A stretch of DNA of 64,000 nucleotides from Brassica napus. Its lineage: Eukaryota; Streptophyta; Magnoliopsida; Brassicales; Brassicaceae. The notes under the pieces were generated by a model. It worked only from the letters and a program-made list of their open reading frames with translations, did no database searches and was not told where the DNA came from. Made by a program: the position numbers and the translations under genes. Positions 10,052 to 22,783 of this stretch are shown piece after piece (positions within the stretch are counted from its first letter, which is position 1; every line of letters starts with the position of its first letter). The stretch covers positions 38,630-102,629 of the forward strand of contig NW_026014779.1 in the NCBI RefSeq assembly GCF_020379485.1. Reading direction: 5' to 3'.

Positions 10052-11319
10052 ATTTCTCTTGAATTTTAATTCCTTTGTATCTGATTTATCTCTTTTTGAT
10101 ATAGGTTCATTGGATTTGAGGACAAATCCTTTTGAAGAAGGAGGGAATGATAGACTGCGGTCCACGGATCAGTACATGGAGCCGAACCAGCATGGAGATC
10201 AGAACGTTCTGAAGATTTCAACTGACGTTCATGTTTTTCACCATACTGACCAGACTGACCAGACACTGTACTGGACTGTCCCACATGCATCCGGATGGGA
10301 GCTTTGGCTGGAACCATGGCCAGATGATCGATTTCACTGTACTGGACTTTGTCTTTACCGTCCTGTTTTCCATTTGATGAAGAACGGTCGAGACGGAATC
10401 GCATTCGGACGCACGAATCCTGAGTTAGGTCATTGCTATACATTTCTGGACAGTACCGCATGTACCGCCCGGATGTCCGTATTGGAGCTCCAACATTATC
10501 CACAACATGATGATGGAATTCACCAAACTGAAGCTTGGCTTTACCGCAATGTTTTTTATTCTAAGACCAACGATCGAGCCAGAATCCAAAACGGACGTAC
10601 CAATTCTTCTCCAGTCCATCGCAACTCAATTTTGTACTGTACCGCACGTACTGCCCGTACGACCAGTTTGAGGCTTCATCAATACCCATGTCCAGACGAT
10701 CGAATTCACCGAACTGGAGCTCGTATTTCCCGTACTGATTGGCATTTTAAGAGCAACGGTCAAGACAGATTTGGATTCGGACGAGTGGAACTCAAGATAG
10801 GCCTTGACACTTCAAAACTGGCTACTTTGGACTGTCCTGCTTGTGTACTGGCCCAGTCCGCAGGACATGCTTCAAGATAAAATGAACCTGGACGGAATTT
10901 GAAGGGTTTTTCGCCAGTTAAAGTGTGATTTCGTGCCTTTACCAGATCTGATCAATTTTATCATTTTCTATGTTTTGATTTCCCACATTTTTCTTTAAGT
11001 CTTTTGACTAGAACTTCTATATAATGTAACCATCAGATCTGAATAAGATAATTTCGTTTTGCTTTCATTCTTTTGAGTTTTTACTCTCATTGTTCTTTGT
11101 TTAGAACACTTCTTAGTTTCTTGGTGAGGTTAACTCCAAGTTTTGATCCTTCTTTTGTTGGACCGGTGCGTCACATCCGGCAACGATCGAAGTCTGGTAG
11201 TATCTTTGGGCTATTCCGCAACCCTTAGTGTCACCACTCGATCCATCAGTTCTCAATCCTCTCGGATCTGAGTTCATATCAACCTTACCGAAAGAGTGAT
11301 CCTTATTTTGGTTCTATCA
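10052..11319 (+). mobile_element. 3' tail and complete 3' LTR of the second Gypsy element (copy 2)
   Basis: Polyprotein tail ending NPFEEGGND, purine tract GAAGAAGGAGGGAA, then an LTR at 10148-11319 (1172 bp) with perfect 6-base inverted ends TGATAG...CTATCA. A TATA-like TATATAAT sits at 11018-11025. The right flank, 11320-11324, is CTGAC. Pol, 5' LTR and primer site are not present beside it. This LTR is the reference for the inverted LTR edge at 11512-11823. Confidence 0.7.
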
Positions 11320-11511
11320 CTGACCCTTCCCGTGGACTGTTCGGGTTATTTTGACCCACATGGGCTGTCTGTTCAGTACACACAGGACGTCCATGGGTGT
11401 CCGCCAGCACACACAGGACGTCTGTGGCTGTCCGTGTGAGTCCGTGTGTGTCCGTCTGTGCCCGTCAGCAGACACATGACGTCTGCGGCTGTCCATCAGT
11501 ACACATATCAG
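11320..11511 (-). repeat. Minisatellite block in reverse orientation
   Basis: About 190 bp of the spacer minisatellite, reading on this strand as the reverse complement of every block further right (for example CCCACATGGGC followed by TGTCTGTTCAGTACACAC). It ends abruptly at CACATATCAG, where an inverted LTR fragment begins. The switch of orientation marks an inversion breakpoint. Confidence 0.85.
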
Positions 11512-11823
11512 TCCAAAGTAGCCAGTTTTGAAGTGTCACGGCCTATCTTGAGTTCCACTCGTCCGAATGCGATTCTGTCTCGACCGTTCTTCATCAAATG
11601 GAAAACAGGACGGTTAAAACAAAGTCCAGTACAGTGAAATCGATCTTCTGGCCATGGTTCCAGCCAAAGTTCCCATCCGGATGCTTGTGGGACAGTCCAG
11701 TATAGTGTCCGGTCAGTCTGGTCAGTATGGTGAAAAACATGAACCTCAGTTGAAATCTTCAGAACGTTCTGATCTCCATGCTGGTTCGGTTCCATGTACT
11801 GATCCGTGGACCGCAGTCTATCA
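11512..11823 (-). mobile_element. Inverted 5' edge of an LTR of the second Gypsy family
   Basis: Reverse complement of the first part of the LTR seen at 10148, from its TGATAG end at 11823 to TTTGGA at 11512, with about 370 bp of the middle missing compared with 10148-11319. The outer flank 11824-11828 is GTCAG, the complement of the CTGAC that follows the intact LTR at 11319. The two edges therefore carry the same putative 5-bp target duplication in opposite orientation. Confidence 0.75.
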
Positions 11824-14800
11824 GTCAGCGTGCTGAGTCCAAGGACCAACGTGCTGATATGTGTACTGCTGGACAGCCACGGACGTCATGTGTGTACTGT
11901 CGGACACACACGGACACACACGGACAGCCACGGACGTCCTGTGTGTGCTGACGGAGACACACGGGCGTCCTGTGTGTGCTGACGGACACACACGGGCGTC
12001 CTGTGTGTGCTGACGGACACCCACAGACGTCCTGTGTGCACTGAACTGACAGCCCACGTGGGCCAAAATCACCAAACAGTCCACATGAAGGGCCAGCGTG
12101 CTGAGTCCAAGGACCAAGGTGCTGATATGTGTACTGATGGACAGCCACGGACGTCCTGTGTGTACTGACGGACAGCCACGAACACACAGGGACAGCCACT
12201 GACGTCCTGTGTGTGCTGACGGACAGCCACAGACGTCCTGTGTGTGCTGACGGACACACACGAACACAAACAGACAGCCACGGACGTCCTGTGTGTGCTG
12301 ACGGACAGCCACAGACAGCCACGGACGTCCTGTGTGTGCTGGCGGACACACACGGACGTCCTGTGTGTGCTGGCGGACACACACGGACGTCCTGTGTGCG
12401 CTGACGGACACCCATGTACGTCCTGTGTGTGCTGAAGGACACACACGGACACACCTGGACAGCCACAGACGTCCTGTGTGTGCTGACGGACAGCCACAGA
12501 CGTCATGTGTGTGCTGGCGGACAACCACGGGCGTCCAGTGTGTACAGAACAGACAGCCCACGTGGGCCAAAATCACCCAAACAGTCCACGGGAAGGGCCA
12601 GCGTGCTGAGTCCAAGGACCAACGTGCTGATATGTGTACTGATGGACAGCCACAAACGCTCTGTGTGGGCTGACAGAAACTGACGGACACACACAGACAG
12701 CCACAGACGTCCTGTGTGTACTGACGGACACTGACGGTCACACACGGACGTCCTGTGTGTGCGGATGGACAGCCATGAACGTCCTGTGTGTGCTGGCGGA
12801 CACCCACGGACGTCCTGTGTGTACTGAACAGATAGCCCACGTGGGCCAAAATCACCCGAACAGTCCACGGGAAGGGTCAGCGTGCTGAGTCCAAGGACCA
12901 ACGTGCTGATATGTGTACTGATGGACAACCACGGACGTCCTGTGTGTGCTGACGGACACACACGGATACACACGGACAGCCATGGACGTCCTGTCTGTGC
13001 TGACGGACACACACGGGCGTCCTGTGTGTGCTGACGGACACACACGGGCGTCCTGTGTGTGCTGACGGAGACACACGGGCGTCCTGTGTGTGCTGACGGA
13101 CACCCACAGACGTCCTGTGTGCAATGAACAGACAGCCCACATGGGCCAAAATCACCCGAACAGTCCACGGGAAGGGCCAGCGTGCTGAGTCCAAGGACCA
13201 GCGTGCTGATATGTGTACTGATGGACAGACACGGACGTCCTGTGTGTGCTGACGGACACACACGGAAACACACGGACAGCCACAGATGTCCTGTCTGTGC
13301 TGATGGACACACACAGACGTTCTGTGTGTGCTGACGGACACCCACGGACGTCTTGTGTGAGCTGACGGACACACACGGACAGCCACAGACATCCTGTGTG
13401 TGCTAACAGACAGCCACGGACAGCCACATATGTCCTGTGTGTGCTCGTGGACACCCACGGACGTCCTGTGTGTACTGAACAAACAGCCCACGTGGGCCTA
13501 AATCACCCAAACAGTCCATGGGAAGGGCCAGCGTGCTGAGTCCAAGGACCAACGTGCTGATATGTGTACTGATGGACAGCCACAGACGTCCTGTGTGTGC
13601 TGACAGACACACACGGACACACACGGACAGCCACGGATGTCCTGTGTGTGCTGACGGACACACACGGACGTCCTGTGTATGCAGGCAGACACCCACGGAC
13701 GTCCTGGCCACGTGGGCCAAAATCACCCCAACAGTCCACGGGAAGGGTCAGCGTGCTGAGTCCAAGGACAACCGTGCTGATATGTGTACTGATGGACAGC
13801 CACAAACTCCCTGTGTGGGCTGACGGAAACTGACGGACACACACGGACAGCCACGGACGTCCTGTGTGTACTGACGGACACACACGGACGTCCTGTGTGT
13901 GCTGACAGACACCAGCGGACGTCCTGTGTGTGCTGACGGACACACACGGACACACACTGACAACCACAGACGTCCTGTGTGTGCGGATGGACAGCCATGA
14001 ACATCCTGTGTGTGCTGGCGGACACCCACGGACGTCCTGTGTGTACTGAACAGATAGCCCACGTGGGCCAAAATCAACCGAACAGTCCACGGGAAGGGTC
14101 AGCGTGCTGAGTCCAAGGACCAACGTGCTGATATGTGTACTGATGGACAGCCACAAACGCCCTGTGTGGGCTGACGGAAACTGACGGACACACACAGACA
14201 GCCACAGACGTCCTGTGTGTACTGACGGACACACACGGACGTCCTGTGTGTGCTGACGGACACCAGCGGACGTCCTGTGTGTGCTGACGGTCACACACGG
14301 ACGTCCTGTGTGTGCGGATGGACAGCCATGAACGTCATGTGTGTGCTGGCGGACACCCACAGACGTCCTGTGTGTACTGAACAGATAGCCCACGTGGGCC
14401 AAAATCACCCGAACAGTCCACGGGAAGGGTCAGCGTGCTGAGTCCAAGGACCAACGTGCTGATATGTGTACTGATGGACAACCACGGACGTCCTGTGTGT
14501 GCTGACGGACACACACGGATACACACGGACAGCCATGGACGTCCTGTCTGTGCTGACGGACACACACGGGCGTCCTGTGTGTGCTGTCGGACACACACGG
14601 GCGTCCTGTGTGTGCTGACGGAGACACACGGGCGTCCTGTGTGTGCTGACGGACACCCACAGACGTCCTGTGTGCAATGAACAGACAGCCCACATGGGCC
14701 AAAATCACCCGAACAGTCCACGGGAAGGGCCAGCGTGCTGAGTCCAAGGACCAGCGTGCTGATATGTGTACTGATGGACAGACACGGACGTCCTGTGTGT

Positions 14801-17800
14801 GCTGACGGACACACACGGAAACACACGGAAACACACGGACAGCCACAGACGTCCTGTGTGTGCTGATCGACACACACGTACGTCATGTGTGTGCTGACGG
14901 ACACCCATGGACGTCTTGTGTGTGCTGACAGACACACACGGACAGCCATGGACATCCTATGTGTGCTAACAGACAGCCACAGACAAGCACGGATGTCCTG
15001 TGTCGGCTGGCGGACACCCACGGACGTCCTGTGTGTACTGACGGACACACACGGAAACACACGGACAGCCACAGATGTCCTGTCTGTGATGATGGACACA
15101 CACGGACGTTCTGTGTGTGCTGACGGACACCCACAGACGTCTTGTGTGTGCTGACGGACACACACGGACAGCCATGGACATCCTGTGTGTGCTAACAGAC
15201 AGCCACGGACAGCCACATATGTCCTGTGTGTGCTGGTGGACACCCACGGACGTCCTGTGTGTACTGAACAGACAGCCCACGTGGGCCTAAATCACCCAAA
15301 CAGTCCATGGGAAGGGCCAGCGTGCTGAGTCCAAGGACCAACGTGCTGATATATGTACTGATGGACAGACACGGACGTTCTGTGTGTGCTGACGGACACA
15401 CACGGAAACACACGGACAGCCACAGATGTCCTGTCTGTGCTGATGGACACACACAGACGTTCTGTGTGTGCTGACGGACACCCACGGACGTCTTGTGTGA
15501 GCTGACGGACACACACGGACAGCCACAGACATCCTGTGTGTGCTAACAGACAGCCACGGACAGCCACATATGTCCTGTGTGTGCTCGTGGACACCCACGG
15601 ACGTCCTGTGTGTACTGAACAAACAGCCCACGTGGGCCTAAATCACCCAAACAGTCCATGGGAAGGGCCAGCGTGCTGAGTCCAAGGACCAACGTGCTGA
15701 TATGTGTACTGATGGACAGCCACAGACGTCCTGTGTGTGCTGACAGACACACACGGACACACACGGACAGCCACGGATGTCCTGTGTGTGCTGACGGACA
15801 CACACGGACGTCCTGTGTATGCAGGCAGACACCCACGGACGTCCTGGCCACGTGGGCCAAAATCACCCCAACAGTCCACGGGAAGGGTCAGCGTGCTGAG
15901 TCCAAGGACAACCGTGCTGATATGTGTACTGATGGACAGCCACAAACTCCCTGTGTGGGCTGACGGAAACTGACGGACACACACGGACAGCCACGGACGT
16001 CCTGTGTGTACTGACGGACACACACGGACGTCCTGTGTGTGCTGACAGACACCAGCGGACGTCCTGTGTGTGCTGACGGACACACACGGACACACACTGA
16101 CAACCACAGACGTCCTGTGTGTGCGGATGGACAGCCATGAACATCCTGTGTGTGCTGGCGGACACCGACGGACGTCCTGTGTGTACTGAACAGATAGCCC
16201 ACGTGGGCCAAAATCAACCGAACAGTCCACGGGAAGGGTCAGCGTGCTGAGTCCAAGGACCAACGTGCTGATATGTGTACTGATGGACAACCACGGACGT
16301 CCTGTGTGTGCTGACGGACACACACGGATACACACCGACAGCCATGGACGTCCTGTGTGTGCTGACAGACACCAGCGGACGTCCTGTGTGTGCTGACGGA
16401 CACACACGGACACACACTGACAACCACAGACGTCCTGTGTGTGCGGATGGACAGCCATGAACATCCTGTGTGTGCTGGCGGACACCGACGGACGTCCTGT
16501 GTGTACTGAACAGATAGCCCACGTGGGCCAAAATCAACCGAACAGTCCACGGGAAGGGTCAGCGTGCTGAGTCCAAGGACCAACGTGCTGATATATGTAC
16601 TGATGGACAGACACGGACGTTCTGTGTGTGCTGACGGACACACACGGAAACACACGGACAGCCACAGATGTCCTGTCTGTGCTGATGGACACACACAGAC
16701 GTTCTGTGTGTGCTGACGGACACCCACGGACGTCTTGTGTGAGCTGACGGACACACACGGACAGCCACAGACATCCTGTGTGTGCTAACAGACAGCCACG
16801 GACAGCCACATATGTCCTGTGTGTGCTCGTGGACACCCACGGACGTCCTGTGTGTACTGAACAAACAGCCCACGTGGGCCTAAATCACCCAAACAGTCCA
16901 TGGGAAGGGCCAGCGTGCTGAGTCCAAGGACCAACGTGCTGATATGTGTACTGATGGACAGCCACAGACGTCCTGTGTGTGCTGACAGACACACACGGAC
17001 ACACACGGACAGCCACGGATGTCCTGTGTGTGCTGACGGACACACACGGACGTCCTGTGTATGCAGGCAGACACCCACGGACGTCCTGGCCACGTGGGCC
17101 AAAATCACCCCAACAGTCCACGGGAAGGGTCAGCGTGCTGAGTCCAAGGACAACCGTGCTGATATGTGTACTGATGGACAGCCACAAACTCCCTGTGTGG
17201 GCTGACGGAAACTGACGGACACACACGGACAGCCACGGACGTCCTGTGTGTACTGACGGACACACACGGACGTCCTGTGTGTGCTGACAGACACCAGCGG
17301 ACGTCCTGTGTGTGCTGACGGACACACACGGACACACACTGACAACCACAGACGTCCTGTGTGTGCGGATGGACAGCCATGAACATCCTGTGTGTGCTGG
17401 CGGACACCGACGGACGTCCTGTGTGTACTGAACAGATAGCCCACGTGGGCCAAAATCAACCGAACAGTCCACGGGAAGGGTCAGCGTGCTGAGTCCAAGG
17501 ACCAACGTGCTGATATGTGTACTGATGGACAACCACGGACGTCCTGTGTGTGCTGACGGACACACACGGATACACACCGACAGCCATGGACGTCCTGTGT
17601 GTGCTGATGGACACACACGGACGTTCTGTCTGTGCTGACGGACACCCACGGACGTCCTGTGTGTGCTGACGGACACACACGGACATCCTGTGTGTGCTAA
17701 CAGACAGCCACAGACAGCCACATATATCCTGTGTGCGCTGGTGGACACCCTCGGACGTCCTGTCTGTACTGAACAGACAGCCCACGTGGGCCAAAATCAC

Positions 17801-19268
17801 CCACACAGTCCATGGGAAGGGCCAGCGTGCTGAGTCCAAGGACCAACGTGCTGATATGTGTACTGATGGACAGCCACAGACGTCCTGTGTGTGCTGACAG
17901 ACACACACGGACACACACGGACAGCCACGGATGTCCTGTGCGTGCTGACGGACACACACGGACGTCCTGTGTATGCAGGCGGACACCCACGGACGTCCTG
18001 TCCACGTGGGCCAAAATCACCCCAACAGTCCACGGGAAGGGTCAGTGTGCTGAGTCCAAGGACCAACATGCTGATATGTGTACTGCTGGACAGCCACGGA
18101 CTTCATGTGTGTGCTGATGGACACACACGGACACACACGGACAGCCACAGACGTCCTGTGTGTGCTGACGGACACACACAGGCGTCCTCTGTGTGCTGAC
18201 GGACACACACGGGCGTCCTGTGTGTGCTGATGGACACCCACAGACGTCCTGTGTGTACTGAACAGACAGCCCACGTGGGCCAAAATCACCCGAACAGTCC
18301 ACGGGAAGGGCCAGCGAGCTGAGTCCAAGGACCAGCGTGCTGATATGTGTACTGATGGACAGCCACGTACGTCATGTGTGTGCTGACAGACACACACGGA
18401 AACACACAGACAGCCACCGATGTCCTGTGTGTGCTGATGGACACACACGGACATTCTGTCTGTGCTGACGGACACCCACGGACGTCCTGTGTGTGCTGAC
18501 GGACACACACGGACATCATGTGTGTGCTAACAGACAGCCACAGACAGCCACATATGTCCTGTGTGCGCTGGTGGACACCCACGGACGTCCTGTGTGTACT
18601 GAACAGACAGCCCACGTGGGCCAAAATCACCCAAACAGTCCATGGGAAGGGCCAGCGTGCTGAGTCCAAGGACCAACGTGCTGATATGTGTACTGATGGA
18701 CAGCCACAGACGTCCTGTGTGTGCTGACAGACACACACGGACACACACGGACAGCCACGGATGTCCTGTGCGTGCTGACGGACACACACGGACGTCCTGT
18801 GTATGCAGGCGGACACCCCCGGACGTCCTGTCCACGTGGGCCAAAATCACCCCAACAGTCCACGGGAAGGGTCAGTGTGCTGAGTCCAAGGACCAACATG
18901 CTGATATGTGTACTGCTGGACAGCCACGGACTTCATGTGTGTGCTGATGGACACACACGGACACACACGGACAGCCACGGACGTCCTGTGTGTGCTGACG
19001 GACACACACAGGCGTCCTCTGTGTGCTGACGGACACACACGGGCGTCCTGTGTGTGCTGATGGACACCCACAGACGTCCTGTGTGTACTGAACAGATAGC
19101 CCACGTGGGCCAAAATTACCCGAACAGTCCACGGGAAGGGCCAGCGAGCTGAGTCCAAGGACCAGCGTGCTGATATGTGTACTGATGGACAGCCACGTAC
19201 GTCCTGTGTGTGCTGACGGACAGCCACAGACAGCCATGGACGTCCTGTGTGTGCTGGCGGACACCCAC
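11824..19268 (+). repeat. Modular minisatellite array, probable expanded rDNA intergenic-spacer repeats, block 1
   Basis: Built from 10-bp modules (ACACACGGAC, AGCCACGGAC, ACCCACGGAC) and a module of about 21 bp based on GTCCTGTGTGTGCTGACGG. These are grouped into higher-order units of about 200-350 bp, each opening with GCCCACGTGGGCCAAAATCA, then CCACGGGAAGGG, then GTGCTGAGTCCAAGGACCA and GTGCTGATATGTGTACTG. Roughly two dozen units are present in this block. Parts are recent copies of each other. Open frames of up to about 300 codons on both strands arise from repeat composition and encode nothing recognisable. The same repeat reaches to within about 330 bp of the Pol I promoter at 41781, which is why I infer spacer origin. 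Confidence 0.85.
13203..14148 (+). repeat. Local amplicon inside the minisatellite, copy 1 of 3
   Basis: About 946 bp that recurs at 15343-16288 (offset 2140) and 16585-17530 (offset a further 1242) with near identity, including rare variants such as ATATGTCC, GCTCGTGGACACC and CAAACTCCCTGTGTGGG. A separate pair, about 17700-18250 and 18530-19080 (offset 830), shows the same pattern. These are the expected products of unequal exchange or rolling-circle-type amplification and are the youngest events in the array. Confidence 0.75.
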
Positions 19269-22144
19269 TGTAAGACCCGATCCCGGCCGCCTAGGCCGCG
19301 GTCGATGCCTCACGTCGCTCGGTCCACTTCCTGGCCGAACCTCTTAATTTCTGCCCTTTATTTATAATATCGCCTAAAGGCGAGGGCTAACTTAGACCTT
19401 AGCTAAAGACTTACCTAGTCATTAATAGCCTAGGTCCTTTCAACAGATACGCAGTGGAATATTACTCACCTTAGCCTTGGTCAGTTTACTCAACTACCAA
19501 TTAGCTTAAAGGTCAATCCTAAACCCAAACCAAGCCATACGATTCTGAGGTTCCATTCCCCTAAACCATTCTATCTAGATCTACATAAGTAAATGCTAGA
19601 TCATAGTTTTGCCACTTCTATGGAGCTTATTAGCTCATCGGTCCTCCATTGACTCGAATTGCTCTTGCTTAACAGCTGGACCATGATCACTCAATGATCT
19701 TACTTATGGTCCTTATCTTGACTCCTGCGTCAAACAGCTCCCCTAGGTACTTAGTCATTCAACCAACCATCCCCACAGACATAAGTAACCTTTGAGAAGT
19801 CTTTGAAAGGATAAGGGTTTGCATCTGGCCTTTCTTGGCTCATGCACAATCCAAAATCCTTTTGCCTTACAGGCAATAGTACCAAGTCCATCTTCTGGAC
19901 TGACAAAGCTCATTAGATCCTAAGTCAATCAACCAACCATCCTCACATGACTTGGAACTGATGAGTCATCATCTGTCCTGACCGGCCTTAGGACTTAACC
20001 CAGACAACATATATGATTTGTTCATACCAACCGATGCATTCAGTAATCAGGTTAGGACCGACACCTTGAACCATCATTCAGAGGTCAGGTCGTCCATACT
20101 CAACCATGATCAGATCTTACACGGCCTTCCTTGAACAATCACACTTAGGCTCAGTATCTATGGTTTACGACACATAGTACTAGCCACACACTTCGTCATG
20201 ACTCTTAGCCAATCTCGAAGCTATCAACACCAAGGTTGATATCTAGAAGCATCACATCAATACTCTTACTCCAGCATCGTGACTATCCATACTAGTGTTT
20301 GGCCATCGAACCATCGTCATGAAACATGATCCGACCACTAGACTTGATAAGCCATCGTCCACTCAGCATGTACTGATATAACTGGCCTTCCATTGCCATC
20401 ATGTGGGTCTACCCCCTACATAAGGCATATGGCGCCTATCCTACTCACCAACCCGAGGTTGATTGTAAGATATCCCACTTAGCCTTTGCGGCTAGAACCA
20501 TCCAACCATAGCCGGATCATCCATTGTCCCGTCTAACCGTCTGGTTAAGATCTAGGTGCGATCGGCAAGTTATAAGTCCGGCCAAAAGGCTCACGGTCCT
20601 TCTTACCTGATCCAACCCAAAGCCTGTATCTATACCACCGAGTAAGGCCCAAGCCCAAACCGGATTGCCTTGCAACCGATCAGACCTTGCGACACAACAC
20701 TCCGGTTAAACTAACCGTCCGTCCGTTCGACTATGCAGCCGCGGACTGTCCACTTGGTTCGGCCTAAGCCTTGAACCAATGGCACTGTTTGGAACTCACA
20801 CCCTTTGGGAACTAGTACCCTTTGGACACTCGTGCCTCTTGGCAACTCATGACCCTTGGCATCTCGCACCCATTCAGAAGCTCCAACCGTTCGACCTAAC
20901 CGTCCGTAGGGACTGTCTGGTCCGTACGTGTGTCCGGCCTATGGCGAAAGGACCACGCCTTAACCTACACAAGTCATGAACCATTGTGACTGTTCAGGGA
21001 AGGGTTACAACCGTTCAGAACAGAACAGAACCGCCCCTATCCAATCGGATCACCTGAGGCCGGTTTAGACCATGCGCGCGCCTAACTCATCGGTTATGGA
21101 CCGCGACCGCATTACTCAACAAGAACCACGGTTATAACCAATCCCAACACATCAACAAGGCCACGCCAATGTACAGAAGGAGTAGAAGAAGAATTGGATG
21201 AAAAGAATGAGAAGAATAGGACACAATCCAAACGCCCATGGCTAGACCGGTTCGGACTGTCCGATTGTCTTAGCCGATGAGTCGGTGGTTACCCCACTGA
21301 CCCTATCTGACTGAACCACGGCTTTGGAGTCCTTCTCCAGACCTTTCTCTATGCCTTGGGTATTCATAACCACACGGCCTCCTCTCTCCTAAACCATTCT
21401 CCTTGCCGGAGACACAAAACCACCACGACCGGCCCTTTTCCGACCGATCTCTTGGCAGGGACTCTCTCTCTCTCTACGTTTTTCTCTGAGAATTTTACTC
21501 TGGAATTGGATAATGAAATCAACAGGAGAGACCCCATATTTATAGAAAACGAGGGGGTAAGTCTTGCCCCACGAACAGGCACAACTTGCTAGCGAATTGG
21601 CACCATCGGCCAAGGGTTGTCCCCTTTCGGCCACTTGCATCCTTTCGCCCTTTCTGATTGGGTTTGGGGTAGGTCATAAGCCCAAACCACGCCCCAAGAC
21701 TCCTGGACTTAGCCCACGGCCTTGTCCAAGGACCCAACAGCCCAATGGCCTCATGGCCGGACCTCACAGCCCGCCACTGACCCGGACCCGGACCATCGGC
21801 CTTAAACCCGAACAGTCCGTCTAGCTGAGATGAGCTGACTCCCAGCTGCCTCAGCTGAGTGAGCTAGTAGTCCAGCTAGTGGAGCTGACTTAGTAGTGGC
21901 TGAGCTGGAGTGAACTCAACCTAGCTTCGTTAAGCTGGTCGAGCTACTTCTCTATCTCGTCCAGCTACCGTCTTACTTGTCTTAGCCGTCTCTTTGCTCT
22001 TATAAGGTTAAGTCTAAGTTTCCTTATGTCTTTAACCTTCTTTCTTGACCATGGAATGCTTGCCTTGATGTCCTAAGACTGGCTGGTACGTTTCCTCGAA
22101 CCATGGCCGTCCCGACAATCCTTTCCAGGATTGGGGGCGTGACA
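19269..22144 (-). repeat. 3' LTR of the Tekay-like element (left side)
   Basis: 2876 bp, TGTAAGACCC...GCGTGACA on the + strand. Compared with the right LTR it lacks about 50 bp near 19460 (the TTAACCATTGG stretch). On the - strand a TATAAATA box lies at 21544-21537. A degenerate tandem motif based on ACCCTTTGG spans about 20785-20900, and an AGCTGA/CAGCT-rich stretch spans about 21820-21965. Confidence 0.85.
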
Positions 22145-22783
22145 AGTCTCCCCCACTTGTAATGGATTCGTCCTCGAATCCGGTGATGATTGTACCTTGT
22201 CCCAAGACAAAATATTCCAACCAAACTTATTCTAGTCTTGATCAGAGAATAGAACAAGCTTGATTCAAAACCACCAAATGACCACTTCGATGTACCAGTC
22301 AAGTCCTCACGAACTTGTTCCAATCTTTAGGCTGCTTGTCCTACAACAAGTCCTAACAGATTGTTATGGTTCTTTTGTCCTTCATGGACAATAAGGTTCA
22401 TGACCTCAGCCACAACGTAATGGATCATCCCCTTAACCGGACACAACCTTTTCAGGCTTGGCCACATTGCGATCTTAGTCCCTCCAGACTAAAAACGCCT
22501 CAGACTTGACTTCTGTCCTTCACTGGACTTTGTCATAATTTGATCCTGGTCCATTTACGGACGTGATCGTATTCCGGTCATGGTCCACTCAGGGACTCGA
22601 CCGTTTCACCCCGACCATAGGTCCATCTCCGAATAGGTCGTGGCCTGATCCTCGTCCATTACTAGACTTGATCATTCTCAACCGTAGGTCAAACTCCGAC
22701 TTGGTTGTACTGCGACCATGGTCCTCTCTCGGACATGGTCAACTTCGGCTCCGCCATCTCGGCCGGAGCCAAAGAAATGGACT
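22145..22783 (-). other. 3' interior remnant of the Tekay-like element
   Basis: Non-coding sequence between the protease-RT remnant and the 3' LTR. Next to the LTR, on the - strand, is the purine-rich AAGTGGGGGAGACT (22158-22145), the likely polypurine tract, preceded by GGATTCGAGGACGAATCC, an imperfect palindrome typical of the end of such polyproteins. RT to integrase is deleted. The related element at 50531-58944 has about 380 extra bases here, lost from this copy between two TCGATG repeats. Confidence 0.6.

Larger units (their letters stand above)
6944..10857 (+). repeat. Tandem duplication of 3.9 kb, unit 2
   Basis: Repeat of 3036-6943, offset 3908 at its start and 3914 at its end owing to small indels (for example one extra T in the poly-T near 8490 and two extra bases in the intron). 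Differences are few, indicating a recent event. Because the junction falls inside the antisense gene's exon 2, this copy has lost the C-terminal part of that protein. Confidence 0.9.

Noticed and set aside
11821..19313. Many open frames of 60-344 codons on both strands, rich in Cys, His, Thr, Arg and Val, looking like Cys-rich secreted proteins.
   Set aside because: They occur in several frames and both strands of a minisatellite whose words lack stop codons, repeat with the DNA period, and show no start context, signal peptide or domain. They are composition artefacts.
21564..21824. Frames of 60-90 codons recurring in every Tekay-like LTR (21564, 27073, 34524, 45543 and the overlapping - strand frames).
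   Set aside because: They recur because the LTR recurs, overlap on both strands at the promoter region, and lack any recognisable domain.
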